Assembly (NCBI GenBank): GCA_934746715.1
Contig: CAKVFI010000001.1
Coordinates: forward strand, 124,001-188,000
Origin: an uncultured Clostridia bacterium
Lineage (GTDB): Bacteria > Bacillota > Clostridia > Christensenellales > UBA1242
Length of the DNA stretch: 64,000 nt
Direction of reading: 5' to 3'
Of this stretch, positions 43,580-51,867 are shown one piece after another. Below the pieces are notes generated by a model. It had not been told where the DNA came from and did not search any database. It was given only the letters and a program-made list of their open reading frames with translations. The position numbers and the translations under genes were made by a program. How positions within the stretch are numbered: the stretch's first letter is position 1; each line of letters opens with the position of its first letter.

Positions 43580-43615
43580 GCGTATATTATAATATCTGCC
43601 AATTAAAATTGTCAA
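43580..43615 (-). promoter_or_regulatory. Predicted leaderless promoter of the unknown gene
   Basis: Minus strand: TTGACA (43615-43610), 18-bp spacer, TATAAT (43591-43586), ATACGC, ATG at 43579. The clearest leaderless arrangement in the window, since both boxes are consensus. Confidence 0.8.
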
Positions 43616-43709
43616 GTTGTCAATAAATCAAAATTATAGAAAATTAAAAATTTTTAACAAATAATTTTAATTTTTCATTTAATTATATAGATAAAGTTTT
43701 GGGGGAATT

Positions 43710-44567
43710 ATGAAATTTGAAACCTGCACTGCCCTTGTTACACCTTTTGACAAAAACAATAAAATTGACTATCCAGCCTTAAAAAAGCTGATTGACTTTC
43801 AAATTGAAAATAAGATTGATGCAATTTTGATTTTGGGCACAACTGGTGAAGCCGCAACAATCAGTCAAAAAGAGCGAAAAACAATAATAAAATTTTGTGT
43901 TGAACACATACACAAACGATGTTTGCTTTTTGTTGGCACCGGCAGCAATTCAACCGCACAAGCAACAAAATTAACAAAGCAAGCAAAAATGTTTGGTGCA
44001 GACGCTGCTGTGGTTGTAACCCCTTACTACAACAAATGCACACAACTAGGTTTGATTGAACATTATAAAGCAATCAACAAATGCAAATTTCCTTTTATTG
44101 CTTACAATGTACCAAGCCGAACCGGAGTTAACATCGAGCCAAAAACTTTAACACAACTTGAAAGTTTAAGCCACATGATTGGTTTGAAAGAAGCAAGCGG
44201 AGATATCAATCAAATTTTGGAAGTTTTGCACATTCACAAAAAACCAGTGTATAGTGGCAATGACAAATTTAATCATTTATTTTTAACACATGGCGGAAAT
44301 GGTTGCATTAGCGTGGCAAGCAATGTTGTGCCTAATCTTGTTGTGAGCGCTTGGCAAAACAAAGGCATCAGTTTAAATTTGCACAATGCGTTGTTTGAAT
44401 TAAACAATTTGTTGTTTTGTGAGGTTAATCCAATACCCGTAAAATTTGCATTGAACAAATTAAATTTGTGTGAAAATTTTTTGCGTAAACCATTAACAAT
44501 ATTAACAGAAATTAATCAAATAAAATTGAACAAATGTTTAAAACAAATAATAAATAAAATAAATTAA
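43710..44567 (+). CDS. dapA: 4-hydroxy-tetrahydrodipicolinate synthase
   Basis: Condenses pyruvate with aspartate semialdehyde to start the diaminopimelate/lysine branch. The 285-residue TIM-barrel has L-G-T-T-G-E-A, Y-Y-N-K, Y-N-V-P-S-R-T-G (catalytic Tyr) and the Schiff-base lysine in G-L-K-E-A-S-G-D. GGGGGA precedes the ATG. First gene of dapA-dapB-lysC. No lysine riboswitch was visible upstream. Confidence 0.95.
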   Translation: MKFETCTALVTPFDKNNKIDYPALKKLIDFQIENKIDAILILGTTGEAATISQKERKTIIKFCVEHIHKRCLLFVGTGSNSTAQATKLTKQAKMFGADAAVVVTPYYNKCTQLGLIEHYKAINKCKFPFIAYNVPSRTGVNIEPKTLTQLESLSHMIGLKEASGDINQILEVLHIHKKPVYSGNDKFNHLFLTHGGNGCISVASNVVPNLVVSAWQNKGISLNLHNALFELNNLLFCEVNPIPVKFALNKLNLCENFLRKPLTILTEINQIKLNKCLKQIINKIN

Positions 44568-44672
44568 AAAACACCAAAAATAAATAAAAATTTAAAATAT
44601 TTGGCAATCTTTAAGCATATTTTTGCAAATTTATAACAAATTTTAATATTTTTAATCATCAAAGGAGAGTTA

Positions 44673-45320
44673 ATGAAAGTTTTATTGATTGGTGGTTTGG
44701 GCAAAATGGGCAGAGAAATGCAAAGTTTTATGAAACAAAACAATGTTGATTTTTTTGCTGTTGACAAGCAAAATTTTGATGAATGTTTTGATGTTGATTT
44801 TGATGTGGTTGTAGATTTTTCAAATGCCGAAAGTTTAAAACAAAACTTGGATTTGGCAACAAAAAAACAAACGCCAATTTTGGTGGCAACAACAAATCAC
44901 AACAAAACAAATGAACGCATGTTAAAACTTGCAAGCAAAAAAATTGCCGTTGCTATTTGCCCAAATTTGAGCATTGGCGTTATGTGTGTTTCCAAAATGC
45001 TTGAACAACTCACCCCTATCAATAGTTATGATTTTGTTTTGACAGAAACACATCACAAACAAAAAAAAGATGCCCCCAGCGGAACCGCAAAGCAATTTAT
45101 AAAAATACTTTCAAATCAAGGCATAACTCCACAAATTGTTTCAGTGCGGGCTGGCAAAATTGTTGGTGAACACACCATAAGCGCGATTGGAGAAAATGAA
45201 ATTGTTGAAATCAAACACACTGCTCTATCTCGCGATTGTTTTTGTTTTGGTGCAATTGAGGTTTGCAAAAAGTTAATCACTAAACAGGCTGGACTTTACA
45301 CAATAAAGGACTTGTTATGA
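44673..45320 (+). CDS. dapB: 4-hydroxy-tetrahydrodipicolinate reductase
   Basis: Second diaminopimelate-pathway enzyme. The 215-residue product is shorter than usual (about 250-270) but keeps the N-terminal G-G-L-G-K-M-G-R cofactor motif and the active-site E-T-H-H-K-Q-K-K-D-A-P-S-G-T-A. The missing length lies in the surface loops. AAAGGAGAG precedes the ATG. Its stop overlaps the lysC start. Confidence 0.92.
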   Translation: MKVLLIGGLGKMGREMQSFMKQNNVDFFAVDKQNFDECFDVDFDVVVDFSNAESLKQNLDLATKKQTPILVATTNHNKTNERMLKLASKKIAVAICPNLSIGVMCVSKMLEQLTPINSYDFVLTETHHKQKKDAPSGTAKQFIKILSNQGITPQIVSVRAGKIVGEHTISAIGENEIVEIKHTALSRDCFCFGAIEVCKKLITKQAGLYTIKDLL

Positions 45321-46351
45321 TAGTTTGCAAATTTGGCGGAAGCGCAACAGCAAGCAAAAAAGCTGTGGAAAATATATTAAAATTAAAGAATAATGAACGA
45401 AAAATTTGGGTGTTTTCGGCAATAGGCAAAGAAAATATAACAGACAAAAAATTAACCGATTTACTTATCGCCTACACTCGCAAAAACTGCAATAAAGCTA
45501 AAACAAAACAACAAATAAAAAACAAATTTAATCGCTTGATTGGTTTTACAAAAGTCAAACTTAATACCAACAAAATTGTTGATGAATATTGTTTTAAATT
45601 TGATTGCGATTTTGACAAAGATTATTTTGTTTCTCGTGGCGAATATTTAACAAGTTTGATAATGTCAAAATATTTAAATATTAAATTTGTTTCGGCTGAA
45701 AAATTAATTTTTTTAAAAAATAACAAAATCAATTATGAAAAAACAGAAAAAATGCTAAAAAAATATATTATTAAGCATAAAAAATTGATTATTCCAGGAT
45801 TTTTTGCTTGTAATGAAAATATTTCACACAAATCAAATGTGAATACAAATTCACAAACTGCAATCCAAAAACAGCAGCCAATTCAAAAGAATATAAAACT
45901 TTTTAGTCGCGGTGGTAGTGATTTTTCTGCTTGTTTAATTGCAAAATGTTTGGGTTCAAACTGTTGTGAGATATGGACAGATGTTAACGGAATTTACCCC
46001 ATAAACCCACAAGTTTGTAAATCAAAAATTATAAAAAATTTATCCTATAAAGACTTGCACACTATGACACAATTTGATGCAAAAGTTGTGCACAAAGATT
46101 GTGCAAAACTATTGAATGGTTGTGACACGCAATTGATTGTAAAAAACATTTTAAATCCATATCAAACAGGTACTACTGTAACTTCATTTTGCGAAAAACA
46201 AACCAAATTTTTGGTATATAAAAACACCAAAGACACAACAAATTTCGTGTTGAAATTTAATAATAATGTACTATCATTCTCTACCCCTAAAAACAAATTT
46301 AAAAATGCTTTAAAAGCTTTAAAACTCATAAAAAGCAAATTCTCATTTTGA
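45317..46351 (+). CDS. lysC: Aspartate kinase lacking a clear regulatory domain
   Basis: Aspartate kinase feeds aspartate into lysine, threonine and methionine synthesis. The 344-residue product has the kinase motifs K-F-G-G-S-A (usual K-F-G-G-T-S), F-S-R-G-G-S-D-F-S-A and W-T-D-V-N-G-I-Y, but after about residue 300 only a short tail remains where two ACT domains normally bind the feedback amino acids. A low-complexity insertion (about 170-195, rich in N, S, Q) interrupts the kinase fold. It overlaps dapB by 4 bp. It may therefore escape lysine/threonine feedback. Confidence 0.85.
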   Translation: MIVCKFGGSATASKKAVENILKLKNNERKIWVFSAIGKENITDKKLTDLLIAYTRKNCNKAKTKQQIKNKFNRLIGFTKVKLNTNKIVDEYCFKFDCDFDKDYFVSRGEYLTSLIMSKYLNIKFVSAEKLIFLKNNKINYEKTEKMLKKYIIKHKKLIIPGFFACNENISHKSNVNTNSQTAIQKQQPIQKNIKLFSRGGSDFSACLIAKCLGSNCCEIWTDVNGIYPINPQVCKSKIIKNLSYKDLHTMTQFDAKVVHKDCAKLLNGCDTQLIVKNILNPYQTGTTVTSFCEKQTKFLVYKNTKDTTNFVLKFNNNVLSFSTPKNKFKNALKALKLIKSKFSF

Positions 46352-46480
46352 TAGACTTAACAAAAATTATCTAATTTGAATAGAATCGCTCATTTTGGTT
46401 GCAAAAATAATTTTAAATTGTTAAAATATTTAATAATATTTAAGTGATTTAAACTATTATCACAAAAAATGGGAGATAGT

Positions 46481-47227
46481 ATGGAAAACGAAGATATCAA
46501 CTTGATTGTTGGCAACAATTTGCAAAAATTGAGAAAAAACAAAAAATTGACTCAACTTGAGTTGGCAGACAAGTTTAACTATTCAGACAAATCAATTTCA
46601 AAATGGGAAAAAGGTGAATCTTTGCCAAGCATCGATGTTTTATATCAATTGGCAAGATTTTATGGCGTAACATTAGACGATTTAACAAGCGAAAAAGAGC
46701 CTACACCCACTCAATCTGAAGCCAAACAATCTTTCCGCGACAGATTGTTTCCAACAAAACTTATAATTTCATTGCTTGCTGTTAGTGCCATTTGGATCGC
46801 TGCAACAATTTGGTATATCACAAACAAAATTGTGGCTGGTGGGAATTTGTATATGCTGTTTTTATGGTCTATTCCTATCTCTTTTGTTGTTTTAATTATT
46901 TTCAATGCAATTTGGGGCAAACGACAATGGTTGTTTTGGATTTTATCCTTTTTGTTATGGTCATTTTTGGTTTGTTTACATTTGCAATTGATTGAATATC
47001 ATGTTTGGATAATATACTTTGTTGGCATTCCGCTTCAAATTGCTGTTATCCTTGGAGGGGCACTACTCCGCAAACCAAAAGAAAAAAAGGAAAAACAACC
47101 TAAACCACCAAAGCCAGAAAAACCTAAAAAAGAAAAAAAACACAAAAAACATAAACAGATTGATGATGTAAATGCTGAAGTTCAACGTTCAAATGAAACC
47201 GAAGCTGAAACAACCTTAAACAAGTAA
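46481..47227 (+). CDS. XRE-family regulator with membrane domain
   Basis: The ATG at 46481 has GGGAGA upstream; four earlier codons cover that site. The 248-residue product has an XRE helix-turn-helix (about 8-62, L-R-K-N-K-K-L-T-Q-L-E-L-A-D-K...S-I-S-K-W-E-K-G-E-S-L-P-S-I-D), then about four hydrophobic segments (about 85-185) and a very basic, Lys/Pro-rich tail. Such membrane-bound XRE regulators may sense envelope signals. Its own operator was not identified. Confidence 0.85.
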   Translation: MENEDINLIVGNNLQKLRKNKKLTQLELADKFNYSDKSISKWEKGESLPSIDVLYQLARFYGVTLDDLTSEKEPTPTQSEAKQSFRDRLFPTKLIISLLAVSAIWIAATIWYITNKIVAGGNLYMLFLWSIPISFVVLIIFNAIWGKRQWLFWILSFLLWSFLVCLHLQLIEYHVWIIYFVGIPLQIAVILGGALLRKPKEKKEKQPKPPKPEKPKKEKKHKKHKQIDDVNAEVQRSNETEAETTLNK

Positions 47228-47233
47228 TGTTAA

Positions 47234-47277
47234 TTTAAAAAGGCAATGTTTTATCAATAAATATTGTCTTTTTTTTG
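47234..47277 (+). terminator. Terminator after the XRE regulator
   Basis: AAAAAGGCAAT pairs with ATTGTCTTTTT across a 15-nt loop, followed by T. Confidence 0.65.
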
Positions 47278-47448
47278 TTTTATGTTTTAAAAATGCCCAT
47301 AAATATATTAAAAATAATTTGTATTATATAAAAATTAATAAAATACAATCACTCTAAAACGTCAAAAACAAATATTTTTACATTTTTGCGTATTTTGTTT
47401 TTAAAATCTTGTTGTTTGTTGTATAATTTAAATAGATAGGGGTCGAAT

Positions 47449-48183
47449 ATGAAATTAGTTTATGTGGTTGACAGTGTTACCGATATCAAAAACAAAATTG
47501 ACATGTTGCAAACACGATTTGGCAATGAAATTTATTTTGTGGTTAAAAGTCCTTTTCAATCATTGTTTAAATCCTTTGGATACAATATCAATGCCGTTTA
47601 TACCAAAAATTTGGCAAAAGTTTTGCACACAATGCTTTTAAAATGCACAACTGATGATTTCTTGCTCTGCTACTCTAGCTTAAAATTGGACAATCAATTG
47701 CTTAACAAATTTTTGGGCAAAATTGGCGATGGACGCAAGTTTGTTAACCTTGTTCCTAATTACAACGTCTTTGAGCAAATTGGAGATGGAATTTACAATA
47801 TTTATGTAAAAACAATGTTTAAAAATAAAGATAGTTTGGCAAGCCCAAAACTCCAATATATTCCAAAAGAATATATGCTTGATTTGTTGTCTTCACATAT
47901 CGCAAACAAGATGTTTGAAATAGACCCAAGATTTGTGATTAATGTTTATATTGAAGATAAGGAAATTAACAAGTCTGCAAAAATCAAATGTAAAACAAGC
48001 AGATTTATGCTAATCCCTGTTATCATTGCGCTTTTGCTTGCTGTTGCAACCATCATAACTTTGGCATTTGTCCGCCCCAACTTTTTGTTTTGGTTGGTTA
48101 TGGTATTCTTGCTTTTGCTGGATATTATCATTGCAATCATATTCACCTGCAAAAACAAATTTGACGCGAGATTTTTAAATTGA
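47449..48183 (+). CDS. Unknown protein with two C-terminal membrane segments
   Basis: A 244-residue protein: a soluble alpha/beta N-terminal domain (about 1-170; strands such as L-V-Y-V-V-D and I-Y-F-V-V-K) and two adjacent hydrophobic segments near the C-terminus (about 185-232). AGGGG precedes the ATG. The N-terminal pattern is reminiscent of a nucleotide-sugar-binding fold but lacks a D-x-D, so I assign no function. Its last codons are part of a 44-bp tandem repeat. Confidence 0.6.
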   Translation: MKLVYVVDSVTDIKNKIDMLQTRFGNEIYFVVKSPFQSLFKSFGYNINAVYTKNLAKVLHTMLLKCTTDDFLLCYSSLKLDNQLLNKFLGKIGDGRKFVNLVPNYNVFEQIGDGIYNIYVKTMFKNKDSLASPKLQYIPKEYMLDLLSSHIANKMFEIDPRFVINVYIEDKEINKSAKIKCKTSRFMLIPVIIALLLAVATIITLAFVRPNFLFWLVMVFLLLLDIIIAIIFTCKNKFDARFLN

Positions 48184-48316
48184 GCGTTCTCAATACATTA
48201 GTGTTGAGTCGCGTATTTTTAAATTGAGCGTTCTCAATGCGTTAGCGTTGAGTCGCGTATTTTTAAATTGAGCGTTCTCAATGCGTTAGCGTTGAGTCGC
48301 GTATTTTTAAATTGAG
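48165..48316 (+). repeat. 44-bp tandem repeat including a gene's 3' end
   Basis: Units start at about 48165 (45 bp, diverged), 48210, 48254 and 48298 (partial). The first unit carries the last codons and stop of the gene at 47449-48183. Each unit holds a hairpin: CTCAATGC/GCGTTGAG in later units, CTCAATAC/GTGTTGAG in the first. The G-C to A-T difference is compensatory, keeping the stem. Confidence 0.92.
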
Positions 48317-48392
48317 ACCGATATAGCAAATGTTATAAAAAAAGATACACTCAACCAATTATACGGTTTAGTGTAACAAACTAGAATTAAAA

Positions 48393-48424
48393 AAAGGACT
48401 TGTTTAAAGCCCTTTTTTGTTTTA
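48393..48424 (-). terminator. Terminator of the rplU-prp-rpmA operon
   Basis: AAAAAAGG and CTT pair with AAG and CCTTTTTT across a short loop, with a T run on the minus strand. Confidence 0.6.
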
Positions 48425-48433
48425 CAAATTTAA

Positions 48434-48715
48434 TTAGATTTTTGCTTCTACTGTGGCAATCTTTCTGCCTCTAGCGTCACGTTTAAAACGAACAACGCCA
48501 TCAATTAAAGCAAACAATGTGTAATCTTTGCCGCAACCAACGTTTGTTGATGGGTAGATTTTTGTGCCTCTTTGGCGAACAAGAATTGAACCTGCGTGAA
48601 CAAATTGACCATCGCCAGCTTTAACGCCAAGACGCTTTGATTCACTATCACGACCGTTCTTTGTGCTACCGCCACCTTTCTTGTGGGCAAACAATTGAAT
48701 ATTGAACTTAATCAT
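48434..48715 (-). CDS. rpmA: Ribosomal protein L27
   Basis: A 93-residue L27 with the Firmicutes N-terminal extension [14 protein letters not shown]. This is cut after Phe by Prp to expose the mature end that reaches the peptidyl transferase centre. The adjacent gene encodes Prp. The start has AAAGGAG. Conserved order rplU-prp-rpmA. Confidence 0.97.
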   Translation of the reverse strand: MIKFNIQLFAHKKGGGSTKNGRDSESKRLGVKAGDGQFVHAGSILVRQRGTKIYPSTNVGCGKDYTLFALIDGVVRFKRDARGRKIATVEAKI

Positions 48716-48717
48716 AG

Positions 48718-49029
48718 TTACTCCTTTATTTTAATGTACTTTTTGTAATCGTTTGCAATTTGTTTAAGAGCCAAATAAGCTGTTTTCATCAATATTTGTG
48801 CTTGACCATCTTCCGCTTCAACGCTTATGCGCAAAAATGGAATATTTTCATCAATTTGATAATCAACTTTTGCTTTAACCACTTCACGCAGACCATTCAA
48901 TGTTGTTTGCATGATTGTGGAAACCGCACTGCACACAATATCTTGCCCAGCTTCTGCATATCCAGAATGACCTTTGGCTTGAATTGTGCAAATTGCATCG
49001 TTACTTTTTAAAATTGTTAAGTTAATCAT
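48718..49029 (-). CDS. prp: Ribosomal-processing cysteine protease Prp
   Basis: A 103-residue protease that trims the L27 N-terminus. The catalytic pair is in [18 protein letters not shown] (His about 20, Cys about 33). It lies between rplU and rpmA with 1-2 bp gaps, so all three are one transcript. Confidence 0.95.
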   Translation of the reverse strand: MINLTILKSNDAICTIQAKGHSGYAEAGQDIVCSAVSTIMQTTLNGLREVVKAKVDYQIDENIPFLRISVEAEDGQAQILMKTAYLALKQIANDYKKYIKIKE

Positions 49030-49030
49030 A

Positions 49031-49336
49031 TTAACCTATGCTTTCGATTGTAATTTTTGTGTATGGTTGTCTGTGACCTTGTTTTTTACGCTCGTTCTTT
49101 TTAGCTTTGTACTTGTAAACTGTGATTTTTTTGTCCAAAACGTGTTCAACAACTTTTGCACTTACAACAATATTTTTAACAACAGGATTGCCAATTTTTG
49201 ATTTGCTGCCGTCAACAACCATAAGCACTGGGAAAGTTACAACTTCGCCAGCTTCAGCATTAAGACGGTCAACAACAAGAGTGTTTCCAACTTCAACTTT
49301 AAATTGTTTACCTGAAATATTTGCTATTGCGTACAT
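49031..49336 (-). CDS. rplU: Ribosomal protein L21
   Basis: A 101-residue L21: I-A-N-I-S-G-K-Q-F-K-V-E-V-G-N at the start and the basic K-K-N-E-R-K-K-Q-G-H-R-Q-P-Y-T end that contacts 23S rRNA. AGGAGG precedes the ATG. An L21-type leader and a perfect promoter lie upstream. Confidence 0.97.
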   Translation of the reverse strand: MYAIANISGKQFKVEVGNTLVVDRLNAEAGEVVTFPVLMVVDGSKSKIGNPVVKNIVVSAKVVEHVLDKKITVYKYKAKKNERKKQGHRQPYTKITIESIG

Positions 49337-49412
49337 ACTAGTTACCTCCTATAAAGACTCACTTTTAAGGCACTCCAAGAGTTTTAAAGCCTGTTCAATG
49401 TGGTACTACGAT
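49337..49412 (-). ncRNA. Probable L21 (rplU) leader RNA
   Basis: The transcribed leader before rplU (about 75 nt) folds into short stems, including AGGC...GCCT around CTCTTGGAG. Firmicutes rplU operons carry a conserved L21 leader for autoregulation; position and size fit, but I cannot confirm the consensus. Confidence 0.55.
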
Positions 49413-49416
49413 TTGT

Positions 49417-49445
49417 ATTATAACAAACCAGCACAAAATTGTCAA
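49417..49445 (-). promoter_or_regulatory. rplU operon promoter
   Basis: Minus strand: TTGACA (49445-49440), 17-bp spacer, TATAAT (49422-49417). Perfect consensus. Confidence 0.92.
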
Positions 49446-49625
49446 CAGTTAAAAAAGAATAATTTAAAAATGTTCAAATAGAAAAATGATTATTTGAAAC
49501 ATAAACCCAATGTAAACATGTTAAAACTATAAGCAATTTTTATTATTAAGTTTAAAACTCAAAGATAATTCTTTTTGTGCAATAAGCAAATAATAATTTT
49601 GTTAAAACTGATTTTATATATAGAC

Positions 49626-50456
49626 TTAATCAACTTTGCTGATTGTGGTGGTTAGTGGAAATTTGAGAGAAAGTGAAACGATGCTGTCCTCATCAAAATA
49701 TTTGTTGCGTGTTTCTGCGCAATAAAAGATTGTGTAATGGTGGTTGCTGATATGTTTTAACAAATCAAATAATGTTTCGTTAGCGTCAACTTTTAACATT
49801 TCAATCTTTTCATATTTACTGCTGCGTTTGGTTTTGAACAGGCTGAAATTTGGTTTTGTCTTTGGCTTTGAAATTGCAAAAAAAAGTGCAAACAGCAAAT
49901 AAAACCAATTAATGTTTTCCATCACATTTTGAGTTAAGCTTTGGCCAATTGCATTGATAATTGAACATATGAACAAACTTGCAAACAAAATTGTAAACGC
50001 CACGCGCACAAACATATCTGCAACTTTATAAGACTTGTTTGTTTTGAAAATGCTTTTAAATATCTTGCCACCATCAAGCGGATAAACTGGCAAAAGGTTG
50101 AAAAACGAAAGCACCAAATTGCAAGTGCAAAAATTGTTAAGCAGTTTGTTGGATTGTGGAAAAATTGTGTAACACGCCAAACAAAGCACGCACAAAATCA
50201 AATTGAACATTGGCCCAGCCAAGTTGATTGCAAAAGCGTCCTTGTTGTCTATTTCAGCATCAAGTTCAACAGCCAATCCAAACATGGAAAGATGAACATA
50301 TTTAACTTTATATCCACGCTTGATTGCAACAAACACATGCGCCAGTTCGTGCAAAATTAAAGCAAGCAGATAATTGACAAGCAGCAAAAATTTTTGGCAA
50401 AAAATACAAATGCCAAAAAGCAAAAATATGCTTGCTCCAATCTTAAATTTTTTCAT
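49626..50456 (-). CDS. spoIVFB: M50-family intramembrane metalloprotease, SpoIVFB-like
   Basis: A 276-residue site-2 protease homologue: H-E-L-A-H in the first catalytic helix (about 37-41) and N-L-L-P-V-Y-P-L-D-G-G-K (about 122-133) with the second metal ligand. SpoIVFB activates sigma-K in sporulating Bacillus; the order minD-minE-like-spoIVFB-rplU matches that genome region. Five or so membrane segments. No clear ribosome site precedes the ATG; it may be translated by coupling or as a leaderless message (TATTAT five bases upstream). Confidence 0.85.
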   Translation of the reverse strand: MKKFKIGASIFLLFGICIFCQKFLLLVNYLLALILHELAHVFVAIKRGYKVKYVHLSMFGLAVELDAEIDNKDAFAINLAGPMFNLILCVLCLACYTIFPQSNKLLNNFCTCNLVLSFFNLLPVYPLDGGKIFKSIFKTNKSYKVADMFVRVAFTILFASLFICSIINAIGQSLTQNVMENINWFYLLFALFFAISKPKTKPNFSLFKTKRSSKYEKIEMLKVDANETLFDLLKHISNHHYTIFYCAETRNKYFDEDSIVSLSLKFPLTTTISKVD

Positions 50457-50492
50457 ATAGTATAATATTTAAAAAGCAAAAAATTTAGCACT

Positions 50493-50720
50493 TTAATTTG
50501 GCAATGTTTTAATCAATTTAATTCTATCTCCCACACACAAAATTGAAATTTCATAATCGGTTTTTGTTGCTGTTATATCAACTTTTATATCGTCAAAATT
50601 CACTTCAAAATAGTTGCTGATAAGATAAAAAAAATCCGATTTCAAAATTTCGTTTAAATATTTGGGGCTGTTTTGTTTGTCCTTTTCAATCATTGCAGAT
50701 AATCGATTTTTTAAATCCAT
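50493..50720 (-). CDS. minE: MinE-like cell division topological factor
   Basis: The ATG at 50720 has AAAGGAAAG upstream; a longer frame does not. The 75-residue product (M-D-L-K-N-R-L; P-K-Y-L-N-E-I-L-K-S-D-F-F-Y-L-I-S-N-Y-F-E-V-N-F-D-D-I-K-V-D-I) matches the topological domain of MinE, which oscillates MinD, but the N-terminal anti-MinCD part is short. It follows minD directly, which supports the call. Confidence 0.6.
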   Translation of the reverse strand: MDLKNRLSAMIEKDKQNSPKYLNEILKSDFFYLISNYFEVNFDDIKVDITATKTDYEISILCVGDRIKLIKTLPN

Positions 50721-50829
50721 AACTTTCCTTTTTGCAAAAATTAACAAAAATTTAATAAAATATTTAAAAATTAATCATAATTTTTGTTGTTTTTATGTAA
50801 TTTTTCAAATTTTTAATTTATTTTTTATT

Positions 50830-51621
50830 TCAACAACTACGTTTTAACATCTTTTTTATTTTTCCAAACAATCCACGATATTTGTAAGTGCAATCAAACA
50901 ACTTATTTTCGCCTGTTAAAACATTTTCTGCCAAAATATCAAAAGCACGATTATATGCCAAGCGCCTATCACAAACATTTTCACTGCAACTTGTGATAAC
51001 CGCATCATCATCTGGAATAACACCACCAAAATCAATACGTAATGATTTGCCAATGTCGTAAACATCAAACATAAGTTTGTCTTGAATTAAATCTCCACGA
51101 GCACGATTGATAACAAATCTTTTGTTTGTTATGCCATAGCTTGAAAGGATTGTTACCACCTTATCAGCATCGCGAATACTGCTTAAATGAGGAGTTGTTA
51201 CAACCAATGCTTCGTCCGCGCAACTAACCGCTCGCTTAAAACCAGCATCAATGCCAGCTGGGCAATCAATCAACACAAAATCAAATGATTTTGACAATTC
51301 AAAAACAAGCCTTTTAATGTCCGCAAGTTGAATTGACAAATTATGATTTAAATCACCAGTTGAAAGCAAATATAAAAGTGGAAAATAGTCATCTTGAACA
51401 AGCGCTTCTTTTAATCGGCAGCGACCTTCAAGCACGTCTAAAAAGGTGTAAACAACCCTATCTTCCAAATTCATCACAACATCAAGATTGTTAAGTCCAA
51501 TATCCATATCAATCAAACAAACGCGCAGATTTCTTTTGGCAAGTTGTCTGCCCAAATTTGCCGTAACAGTTGTTTTGCCGACTCCACCCTTGCCAGATGT
51601 CATAACAATAACACGTGCCAT
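50830..51621 (-). CDS. minD: Septum site-determining ATPase MinD
   Basis: A 263-residue deviant Walker A ATPase: T-S-G-K-G-G-V-G-K-T-T at 8-18, D-C-P-A-G-I-D-A-G-F region, and a C-terminal amphipathic membrane helix (L-F-G-K-I-K-K-M-L-K-R). It places the division site together with MinC/MinE; no minC is nearby. GGAGGGG precedes the ATG. Confidence 0.95.
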   Translation of the reverse strand: MARVIVMTSGKGGVGKTTVTANLGRQLAKRNLRVCLIDMDIGLNNLDVVMNLEDRVVYTFLDVLEGRCRLKEALVQDDYFPLLYLLSTGDLNHNLSIQLADIKRLVFELSKSFDFVLIDCPAGIDAGFKRAVSCADEALVVTTPHLSSIRDADKVVTILSSYGITNKRFVINRARGDLIQDKLMFDVYDIGKSLRIDFGGVIPDDDAVITSCSENVCDRRLAYNRAFDILAENVLTGENKLFDCTYKYRGLFGKIKKMLKRSC

Positions 51622-51668
51622 AATTCCCCTCCTAAATTTTTATCAATTTAACACAAAACAAAAAAAAT

Positions 51669-51711
51669 ACAAACGCGAAAAATCGCTTATTTTTGCCTTC
51701 GCGTTTTTTCG
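51669..51711 (-). terminator. Probable terminator of the MreB-like gene
   Basis: AACGCGAA pairs with TTCGCGTT across an AT-rich loop, followed on the minus strand by TGTATTTTTTTTG. Confidence 0.6.
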
Positions 51712-51867
51712 ATAAATATTTGTAAATTATTTGTTTTTTTATTATTTTGATAAATATTTTATAAATAATAAAAAATTATTTTAAATTATATTTTTACAAC
51801 AAAAAAATGCCAAAAAATTAATTTTTTTGACATTTTTAATTATTTAATATTAATTTTTAATATTTTT

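Noticed and set aside
43620..43709. Lysine riboswitch before dapA
   Set aside because: The upstream region is short and AT-rich with none of the expected long helices or conserved core.
48165..48316. Possible CRISPR or attachment-site array
   Set aside because: Contiguous 44-bp units with no spacers and no integrase nearby.
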